Assembly: GCA_964035575.1 (NCBI GenBank)
Contig: OZ037852.1
Span: 868,001 to 932,000, forward strand
Source: Rhynchopus sp. YZ270_cl-10
Taxonomy: Eukaryota > Euglenozoa > Diplonemea > Diplonemida > Diplonemidae
Length of the DNA: 64,000 nucleotides
Reading direction: 5' to 3'
Shown here: positions 27,229-35,737 of the stretch, piece by piece
How the letters are laid out: every line of letters starts with the position of its first letter
Numbering within the stretch: the first letter of the stretch is position 1
Made by a program: the position numbers and the translations under genes
The notes under the pieces: model-generated
What the model was told of the DNA's origin: nothing
Databases searched by the model: none
The model's input: only the letters and a program-made list of their open reading frames with translations

Positions 27229-27585
27229 AAAAAAACAAAAAGAACTCTTTTTTTATTCAATTTGTTTTAATTGTAATATTGGTGAGTGAACAAAATCTCT
27301 GTTTTTGTTTTTATTTTTTAAAAAATTCATTTTTTTTTCTCTCTTCAATCGACAAACCCTTTTTATAACGACACGTAGTCGCCAGTATTTAAAAGAAAAA
27401 AGAAAAAAAAGAGTTGATGCTGTACAGAAAACGGCAATCCCTCGAACACTCCCTGAAAGAGTGTGGAAGAAATTAAGACAAAAAAATATTCGGGAACGGC
27501 TGGCACACCCCTTTCTGCCTACCCCCTTTGTTATTGCTGAAGTATTTTTATTAATATCCCGTTTCCATTTGTTGCATCTCTCTCT

Positions 27586-28360
27586 CCATAGCTAGAGAAT
27601 GCGCAACATGCGCATAATTGTGTTATGCGCATGTTTTGTGTGTGTTTTTTTGATGGCATGCGACATGGTATACATAAGATCTTAACTAAGATATGGGGGA
27701 AAAACCCCTGTTTTGATCTTAGGTTTTTTCCCCTAAAATTAAGATCTTAGGTAAGATCTTAATTAAGATCTTAGTGTTTGGGTGGGGTTTTTTTGCGAGC
27801 CAAGGTTCACAAGCCAAAGCCTGCTAGCCAAGTCCGGGGCCAAAATATATTTTCTGGCTCAGATCGTCCCGATCTTTCAAATAAAGCCGGTTTTAAGTTG
27901 AAAAAAATTGCACCAAGGGGCGAGTGGGTGTTTTCGAGTTTTTTACACGAAAAAATATTTTAGGGGTGGGTTTTCACCAAATCTTGGGTAAGATCTTAGT
28001 TTTTATGGTGTTTTTTTACTAAGATCTTAATTTTTGGGGTGTTTTTTCACCAAGATCTTTATTTTTAGGGTGGATTTTCACTAAGATCGTAATTTTTAGG
28101 GTGGATTTTTACTAAGATCTTAGTTAAGATCTTAGGTTTTTAGGGGGTCTTTTTCACTAAGATCTTAATTTTTTGGGGTTTTTTTCACTAAGATCTTAGG
28201 GAAAAAAACCCCTAAGATAAGACGCTGGGGTTTTTGGGAAAATCCCCATATCTTTTTAAGATCTTATGTATACCATGGCGCATGAAGAAAAAAAAAACAC
28301 AAGAAATATGGGCATGTTTTTTTACACAATTTGCGCATGATGCGCATTCTATATCTATGG
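27586..28360. mobile_element. Long foldback element built on AAGATCTTA repeats
   Basis: The left end CCATAGCTAGAGAATGCGCA and the right end (reverse complement CCATAGATATAGAATGCGCA) begin terminal inverted repeats of over 100 bp that include GGTATACATAAGATCTTA and its mirror near 28245-28275. The interior is a run of TAAGATCTTA palindromes separated by 'ggtttttt' spacers. Flanking 9-mers TCTCTCTCT and TATCTCTCT match at 8 of 9 positions, which would suit a Mutator-like 9-bp duplication, but the CT-repeat makes this weak. No coding frame inside. Confidence 0.7.
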
Positions 28361-28962
28361 TATCTCTCTTTATTATTTATTTTGTTTTTTGTGGCGTATC
28401 CTTTGTTTGTTCTCTCCGTTGTGTCAAAAGAATGAAGGGAAAATGGAAGGAAAATGTATGTCAAACACTTTCCCCCCCACACCTCACTCCCAACCCCACC
28501 CCACCCCATACCACCCCAAGGCTGTTCCTGTTTGTTTAGGAACAGGAACATAAAAAAAAAACAACAAAATGCAATCACCAAGCACAACACGAATATCGTT
28601 GAACAAGAAATTTTTTGAAACCTGAGCGTCTCTCTGTTTGGTCACCCTTTAATAGCGCAGACACCTCTCAACAGTGGGTGTAGCCATAAATGACACACAG
28701 AAAAGTTTACAAGATGACTCTAAGCCTCTCGTGCTTAACCACCTTGAAACAAAGAAGGCGTCAGCAAACACACACGCGTGTACTCGGCTCTTTCCCACCC
28801 CCACCCCACCCCGTTGTCCCCGACACTGTGCGTTGTAAGGTGAATCGCGAGTACGATATTTGTTCCACCCTTTTGCGCACAACCTGTTCCCTCACCTCAC
28901 CAGGTGCATGAAACAGACCCTGCCGTTGTGCTTCCAAAAAAAGAAAAAAGAGGAAAAGGAAA
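28361..28962. other. Spacer downstream of the p24 gene
   Basis: No gene. A clear copy of the hairpin repeat (GTTTACAAGATGAC..TAAGCctctcgtGCTTA) is at 28704-28746. Confidence 0.45.
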
Positions 28963-30446
28963 TCAGACAAACTTCTTTGACACGAACAACCGCTTTAGTT
29001 GGAACGACTGCAGTGCCGGGATTGCGACACACATGCACACCTGTAGGGGTTTATTTGAAAAAAACAAAATAAAGTAGAAATTTTAATATCTCATCAAGCA
29101 CTACTATGTCATCAACGCTGGAAAAAAAAGAAAGGTACAAAAAAAGTAGCTTCGGCCTCTGCCCTTGGGGTGGGGAAGGATAATGGTAATTATATACGCT
29201 GCGTGACATTTTTCAAAAAAAAAAAAAAAAAAAAAATGACAGCGTGACTCCACTAAACGAATTGTCAAATAAATGGAACCAAAATAGCTGTGTTTCCCCC
29301 CCCTCTTTCCCCCTCTCCTGATACGGCGAAAGACGGGAGACTTAGTGTTCGGGGGGGATCCCCTCCCTCACTTCAAGATATAAGAACACTTTGAAGTGGG
29401 GCCTGTTACGAATGTTCAAAAGATCGCATTGCAAAGCATACCTGCATGACGGAAAGGTAGAACAGCGCAGTCGCAGTGGAGTCGGACGTGCTCTTGAACT
29501 GCATCTGCCTTTCGACAATCTCCTCAGACTCATCGTGGATCTGGTCCATCATTGCCTGGAGGGCCTTCATGTAGTTTGCGTACAGCTCCATCTCGGCTTG
29601 CGTCGCTGCAAGCTGTGTGTCCTTCCCAGACTGCGTCTGCACGTTCTTCACACTCAGCTTCTGTGTGATCTCAGGCGGCAACTGCCACACAGATTCTTTC
29701 GACTTCGGGTTGTGGTAGAAGAACCGGCCAGAAGAAGGGTCCTTGTGCTCCACCCAGTCCCCCGTCGTGACGGTATGTGCCTCCACACGCAGATCCACAC
29801 GAACCGGTTTTGCGCCCTTCTTCAGCAGGCAGATGCTGTGGGGTCCCTCCAACCCTTTTGCGCTCACCTATTAAAATAAATAGAATGGTTTTATTGTCCC
29901 TTTTTGTCAAAATATCTTTTGTTTTTCTCGTCTATTTTTTTCCTGCATTTTTTATTCTCTTCTTTGTACTTTTGCTTTGGTTGTTGTTAGATATGCTCAA
30001 TCGCCTATCGAGTTCTGTGAATAGCACGGAACTCCTTTTCATGTGTATCCATGGAAAGAGTATCAGATGTGATACCGGGGCTAAAAAGCTTGGGAAATTG
30101 GAAAATTAGAAAATGGGGGTGAAGGGGGTATACCTGAATGGCCCCCTGTTTACGCTCGAGGGTGGCGGTGTGGATAGTTTGGCCTCTTGGGGAGATGACT
30201 TCAAGACCAATGTCACCTTCGCTGATAGCATCGCCCGTCTGTGTGAAAGAAGAGGTGCAATGGCCAATGCATCTGACAACATGAATGTCATGTTCAACGA
30301 AAGCCACCAATAATAAGAGAGAAAAGGTTTACAAGATGAACCCAATCCTCAACAACGATTATTTCACCCTAAAAACAACCCGAGGTGCACCTATACTGCA
30401 ATAAAAGCAATAAAAATAGAACGGATCGCAAAGAAATAACATAAAG

Positions 30447-30488
<42 letters not shown>

Positions 30489-30996
30489 TTTTTTGCTAGG
30501 AAAATATATCCCTAGCTTCACGGTGCATAGGAGGGTACCTCTTCTTGTTTTTTTTTGGGGGGTATTGAATTATTCACACAGTACACTCCAGCTTCTGTCT
30601 GATGAACCAAAATGTTGTCAGTTTTGTGCGTAAAGTGTGTCATAAATATTCTGTGTTGATAGTTTTATTGCAATACGATCCCACTGACTACCTGGCTGTG
30701 AAAGAGGAAACCTATTTGAGGCCAAAAAAATTTGGATGTAGAGCAAAGGGTAAGCCTAATGGTGGTGAACCTGCAGCAGGATCATTCCCAAAGACGGCTG
30801 TTTACAGACTGATAATGGTCATTAGCTAAAGGCAAAGTACTAATGTAGTGGGCCATACCGTGTAGTCAATGTGAAGCAGGACACGTGACGCTGGGAGCTC
30901 CTCGGTGAAACAGGAGTAAACGTTGGGCTTGAGGAACGTGTAGAAGGCATCTGAGGATGCCAGACACACGGCCAGCACTGCCATTGTGAGTCTCAT
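28963..30996 (-). CDS. TMED: p24/TMED cargo receptor with an inserted WW domain (4 exons, 248 aa)
   Basis: Exons (minus strand): 30996-30859, 30238-30134, 29867-29442 and 29040-28963, all phase 0 with GTATGG, GTATAC and GTATGC donors and pyrimidine-AG acceptors. The product has a signal peptide (1-17) and a GOLD domain with the two family cysteines (YSCFTEE, Cys29; GPHSICLLKKG, Cys94). A coiled coil (about 155-210, LQAMMDQIHDESEEIVERQM) precedes a transmembrane helix (about 212-235) and the tail KRLFVSKKFV, a KKxx COPI signal. p24 proteins shape and load COPI/COPII vesicles between ER and Golgi. Between GOLD and coiled coil sits an unexpected WW domain: GDWVEHKDPSSGRFFYHNPK, then KESVWQLPP (Trp119, Trp142, Pro145), predicted to lie in the lumen. 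A pyrimidine-AG lies 34 nt upstream of the ATG. Exon 4 was found by splicing logic and fits the family exactly. Confidence 0.9.
29930..30085. repeat. Dispersed repeat 'GTGAATAGCACGGAACTCC', copy 3, in p24 intron 2
   Basis: Matches 7150-7280 over 'ttattctcttctttgtactt', 'gtgaatagcacggaactcc' and the GTATCAgatgTGATACCGGGG hairpin. It fills most of the intron between exons 2 and 3. Confidence 0.75.
30448..30487. repeat. (GA)n microsatellite in p24 intron 1
   Basis: About 19 uninterrupted GA units inside the first intron. Confidence 0.95.
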
Positions 30997-31030
30997 TGTT
31001 TCCTTTTTGTGTTTTTCCCCCTTACCCTTC

Positions 31031-32119
31031 CTGAATATGCAAATGTGGTGTGTCTTACTTCTCTGCAGTACTGCGAACCTGCGCACCACTTCTTCCACGA
31101 AACTATCTGCCATGAACCCGCCTGCCAGCAACGTGCCTGCTCAGCCTGTGGCCAACTCGCCCACCACAGCGGCAGTCTCGAGCGCCTCTACTCACCTCAA
31201 TGGGGTGACATTCGGGGACATAATCTGAGGGAGTATGTCATTCCGGCAATAATGAGGGATGATAAGAAGATGCGTTCGTGCAGGAGTGAAAAAACCAGGT
31301 GGGAAGTTGTTTGCTCTGGCGTTGTCGGGACAGGGGAATAACAGCAGAAGTCCGCGCCACCCACAAGGACTCTCTCGCAAGAGCGAGCCACACTCTGGCT
31401 CATGTGCAGGCCAACTCAGCAGGGAACGCGGGGGTACGGCGTGGCGCGTCGGGCCATAAAGGCCAGCGTGAAGGAGAGGTGGGGTTCCGGGGAGGATAGT
31501 CGGAGGCTAAGAAACCCCGGCTATCGTAACGCGAGGAAAGCTAAAGCACGATACTGTCTCCCATCAACGATACACTGGAGGAACGACCCAACATTAAGGA
31601 ACATTTATCGTTCTTCAACACTTCTCCCTTACAGTATACTGTCCAGGCGAGATAGGTTTGGCTGTTGTGAACGGTTTATACTCTATCCTTGCGTCAGAGA
31701 TGTATGACCAAGGCCATAAGTGGGAGAACACTTTAAAAAAAAAAAAAAGAATTCTATTTTTTTGCATTTAATTCTGTGAACAAGACTATTTAAAAAAAGT
31801 TTAGATTTTTCCTTGTAAAAGGAAACCGTGTTCGTTACCTTATCGCGTTTTTTGACACTCTTTTGTCTCCCTAATTCTCACGTTTTAAACAGAAAAGATA
31901 TTTTTTTTCTTCAATTTACATTATTCACCATCAATTCATCTGCATACGAGCCGTTAGAACCGCGTTTAAAAAAGGGAAAAGAGCGAAAGCGTTTGCAAAA
32001 TAAAATTACAAAAAAAAACACCGGAATTTTGCTTGAAATTTGGGGTTTGTGTTAAAAGCGGTTTTAATACAGTCAAATTCCATCAAATTTCATGCAAAAA
32101 TTGGGTGGAAAAGATTTTT
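31031..32119. other. Spacer with an unexplained GC-rich tract
   Basis: 31031-31032 is the AG before the p24 leader. A short plus-strand frame at 31111-31228 (MNPPASNVPAQPVANSPTTA..) has a protein-like composition but no support. From 31330 to about 31560 the DNA is unusually GC-rich with several self-complementary segments (CGGGGAGGATAG versus CCCCGGCTATCG). 31740-32119 is A/T-rich. Confidence 0.3.
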
Positions 32120-33490
32120 TTATCCATATGAGCACTCTAAGGACCATATAGCATGTCTACTCTGCACAGCCTCTGAGGGCTCACGCGAGCCTGATGAAGA
32201 TCTCCTCTGCTTCGTTGCCGGAGGTGCTGGGCGAAGCTGTGGTACTGTCGCTGTGATCGCTTGGGTGGGGGTGTTCTGGCGTACGGTATGTTTGCTCCAG
32301 AGGTTGGCATCAGCGTCGGTGACGTCTGCCTTCACACCGTCATCTGGTGTGAACATTGGAAGCCTGACCCTGGACAGTCCATGCGCAACCCATTCATGCC
32401 TTCCACACACCCACATCCCTTCTGCCCCAAAAACGTAGGAAAAATCCGAACAAAACCCTGCAATACTCTGATACCTCTTTAATACATCAATGTTTGCAAC
32501 AACCTGGAATTTTTTTAGACAGATTGGACAGAGCAGAGATTTGCTTGCATCGTCTAGGTCCCCTACTCCATCCGCATTGAGTAGACAATTAAATATTGAA
32601 CAGTGTTGTAGCCCCAAAGAATGCAACATCTCATGCGCAGCAAGCCGACACACCCGCTTCAACATCCAGAGATACCAATGCTCGCTTTTCCCTGCCGCGC
32701 TTGCGAGGCCGGCACTGCCGGTAGGGTTCGCCCCTGCTGTCGAGGCGTCTTCCACCATGTCGGATCCCTTTATCAAGCGTTTAGCATAAGCTGGACGTGA
32801 ATTTCCATAGAACGCTGGATCCATCCTCGCAAAGGTGATAACGGCAATACCTGGACTGCTTGACGCACCAAGACAATGATTCGCGGACGCATCGCCATAT
32901 AAATCATAATGCGTCAACCCTATCACACACCACGTATCAGACGGTGTTTTCAACTTCATCCACTCCATGATATCCGGTGCATACCGCTGGGTCTTTCTCT
33001 GGGTAGGGTTGTTCTCGTTAATGCGCGATCTCACTTCGGCGCCATGGTTTTCTGGGTGAGATTTTGATTTGCGCACCGGAATTGCAACCGGGTCAAGAAG
33101 AACTACCGGAATTCCATAAAAAAACGTTGCCAGATAGCGGCGGATGATGTCTAGCTGCGGAGGGACCACACCGTGGTCTTCTTTGGCGCGTTTCGCGTTG
33201 CGGTTGCGTGGGGCGGACGCAGCTTGCATCTCTGACATTGCAAACGAATGGCTCCAACACGGTCCCAACGGCATAATGTAAACAATGGTCCGCCCATTTA
33301 CCCCATACACAGGAGGGCTCCCCGCGCGATACTCATTGACGCTCTGCGCATTCACCCCGGCACGCCCCCTCGGGTGGAAAAACTCTGGGTCCCAATGAAA
33401 TACACGTTGCTCCTCGGGGGAGGTAGATTCGTCGCTAGGTGACCAGCAGAGCGCTGCCTCAGCACCATCAGGTGGGTGGTGGTGGTCCAT
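32120..33490 (-). CDS. AMZ: Archaemetzincin-type zinc metalloprotease (456 aa)
   Basis: The zinc motif HEMLHSLGLQHC (residues 286-297) is followed by four residues and Cys302, then CPIC (321-324). This is the archaemetzincin signature HExxHxxGxxHC-x4-C..CxxC, in which three His bind the catalytic zinc, Glu is the base, and four Cys bind a second zinc. Archaemetzincins (AMZ1/AMZ2 kin) are cytosolic aminopeptidase-like proteases of poorly known role. The start at 33490 (MDHHHPPDG) was chosen because the frame continues upstream to 33697 only through a Pro/Ser homopolymer-like stretch that is probably leader sequence. Residues 95-110 and 140-170 are lineage-specific basic insertions, and the last 80 residues are a Ser/Pro-rich tail. 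No intron, signal peptide or membrane segment is seen. Confidence 0.9.
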   Translation of the reverse strand: MDHHHPPDGAEAALCWSPSDESTSPEEQRVFHWDPEFFHPRGRAGVNAQSVNEYRAGSPPVYGVNGRTIVYIMPLGPCWSHSFAMSEMQAASAPRNRNAKRAKEDHGVVPPQLDIIRRYLATFFYGIPVVLLDPVAIPVRKSKSHPENHGAEVRSRINENNPTQRKTQRYAPDIMEWMKLKTPSDTWCVIGLTHYDLYGDASANHCLGASSSPGIAVITFARMDPAFYGNSRPAYAKRLIKGSDMVEDASTAGANPTGSAGLASAAGKSEHWYLWMLKRVCRLAAHEMLHSLGLQHCSIFNCLLNADGVGDLDDASKSLLCPICLKKFQVVANIDVLKRYQSIAGFCSDFSYVFGAEGMWVCGRHEWVAHGLSRVRLPMFTPDDGVKADVTDADANLWSKHTVRQNTPTQAITATVPQLRPAPPATKQRRSSSGSREPSEAVQSRHAIWSLECSYG

Positions 33491-35647
33491 CAAGGAATGA
33501 GAAGAAGGAGACAGGGGAAGGGGGAGAGGGGAGGGAAGTGTAGGTGCTGGTGGGGTGTTGAGAAAAGGCGGGGAGGAGGGAGGGGAGGAGGGGAGGGGAG
33601 GGAGTTGATCAAAGAAAACTGTCACCCCGTATCTTTTGTTTTCAACAATTTGGTTTTCCTTTTTGAAAAAGTCTTGTCTTTTTTTGACATCGTGCAAATC
33701 CTACCACGTTTTGTGTGATTTGGGTTCCCACGGTTTTCTAGTATGGTCTAAAGAATCTAAAGGGTCTAAAAGAGGGTAATACAACAAAACAATGCAAAAA
33801 AAGGCAGCTTTGTCTCAAAAAGAAAATACACACCCTCCTAAAAAACAATAAACAAAACACAACGAAAAAAAAAAAGTAAAAGCTCGCCATTCTACAGTGG
33901 AAGTAAGATCTCATCCGGTTTTGTCGTCCGTAAAGGAGCAGTAGAGGTTACGAGATTTGACAAAATATAAAAAATAAAAATTTTATGAGGTGGACCTAAG
34001 CCTCTCTTGTGCATAGTCACCTTTTCAAAAAAAAAAGGCATTATTCGCCCATCGTACCATCGTACGCTTGCTCTACATGCCAATAAATTTATGGTTCAAA
34101 GATTGGGCTCTGTCCTGTTTACTTGCAGATACCAGGAGCATCACTGTTGCTTTCTTTTCCTGCATTCAACAGAAAAGTGGTCGTATTAGTACAGACACCC
34201 GAGGATGCGTTCCATTATTTCTCTCTTTTTTTATTTGAAAACTTGGTTGTATTAGTGTAGACACCCGAGGATGAACTCCACTTTTTTTTTTCCCCACCGC
34301 ACATCAAATAGCGACAGCATAAAAGGGGTTTGGGATAATTTGGGAAACAACGGGAAGGAATCAATTTGGAAAGACATCCCCACATCAACTTATAGGGTCA
34401 TGCTCAAGGTGGGGGGGAAGAACAACAAAAAGGGGGACCGGGGGGGAAACGTTAAAGGACAAAAAATTTCCTTGCTAAAATGCTGCCAGAAAGAGAGAGT
34501 GAAGTTATATCGAAGGCGTGCTACTACTAATGATGCTTCTTCTCAAGAACAGTGTGCTGACCGTGGCGTGGGGAAAAAAAAAATATGAGAAAAAGAGTTG
34601 GTTTGGTTCTTGCTGTAGGTTACTATACCACGTCCTCACGTATTGACGTGAATTGAACAGACCTTTTCGCAGCGCAATTTTACTTTATTTTTATACGCTG
34701 AAATCTAAGCCTCGTTGTACCTTGAGTTGCTTGAAGGAGGAAGGGAAAAAAAAAAGAAAAGTTTATAAGATGATCCACAAGTGTGTTGTCAGAAAATAAA
34801 ACTCTTCCTTTTTTAGATAGATATTCAGTAAAAAGAAACGAAAACAAGGAAAAAAAGAGAGAAAGCTTTTTCGTTGATCGCTCGAATTAGTGTCCCTGAG
34901 TGAATGAATCTGGGGAGTAATTCGGCAAGCACTATCTAAAAACAGAGTTTTATTTTTATATGACGATTCTCGTATATTCAAAAAAAAAAAGGGGGGTTGA
35001 CATCCGCTCGTGAACAGTGTACCTTTGGTATGACCGGCTGTGGGGGTGGACCTCAACCATGCAGAAAACACAAATAAAAAGGGGATAATGGGAAACAAAA
35101 AAGTTTGAGAGCTGCATGTCTGCACCCTCTTCACCACTATCGTGACTTTACAGGAAGAAAGAGAAAGAGAAAAAAAAGCTTGAAACGGGACCGTTGCCTC
35201 TGACATATTTCAAATCTATTACAGTTTACTGAAGATCTTTTTCCTTTTCTTTTTCACCACAGAACGGCGAATGAAACCCCCAGTTGGAGTACTACATAAG
35301 AGTCCGTCAAAATTGGTATTTTTTGCTCCGTTTCGGCTGCTGTTAAGACTCTTGGGAGGGGGAGAGAGGCACACACACTATGACCAGAGGAAAGGAAAAT
35401 ACTCTGCAGGAGGGGAAATCACTTTTTGTTGTGCAGTTGTCACCCGCCCCCTCCAAAGCATTTGTGGTCTTAGAAAGCGTCCTCTCTTATAAAGTCTAAG
35501 AGGAGGAGAACAATACCCTAAAATGGGAAATCCATTTTCGGGAAATGCAAAATAAAATAAAAGACAAATTCAAAATTTTGAGGGGGAAAAAAATGCACTC
35601 CAAATCTTTATCCTTGGAGTAGAACCTTCTTTTTTTTTGTATTGGGT
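33491..35647. other. Spacer with interspersed repeats
   Basis: No gene supported. Contains a purine-rich tract just upstream of the AMZ start, a hairpin-repeat copy (33981-34024), two copies of the 'GACACCCGAGGATG' repeat (34176-34214, 34235-34283), a 5' module of the hairpin family (34757-34780) and a partial SINE-like copy (34996-35064). The 147-codon minus frame at 34763-35206 runs across these repeats and is not believed. Confidence 0.45.
34996..35064 (+). repeat. SINE-like family A, partial copy
   Basis: Contains 'gaacagtgtacctttggtat' and 'gaccggctgtgggggtggac', the core of the family best seen at 43666-43785. Confidence 0.6.
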
Positions 35648-35672
35648 ACCCCCCCCCCCCCCCCCCCCCTTC
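35648..35672. repeat. Poly-C tract
   Basis: About 20 consecutive C just downstream of the coiled-coil gene stop. A matching poly-G tract of similar length lies upstream of its start (38480-38505). Both are potential sequencing trouble spots. Confidence 0.9.
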
Positions 35673-35737
35673 CACCCTTTCTCTCCCGCAGGAGATACAC
35701 CATGATTGAAGAGGGGGGAAAAAAATTGCAAATTTTT

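Noticed and set aside
31393-31470. Resemblance of GC-rich stretch to SRP RNA Alu domain
   Set aside because: Only a short chance match (GGCGTGGCGCG); the order of conserved loops is not present.
33491-33697. 69-residue Pro/Ser-rich N-terminal extension of the archaemetzincin
   Set aside because: Encoded by a purine/pyrimidine-biased tract; looks like leader sequence, and ATG 33490 is the first with ordinary coding composition.
34763-35206. 147-codon minus-strand frame
   Set aside because: Runs through SINE-like and hairpin repeat copies and homopolymers.
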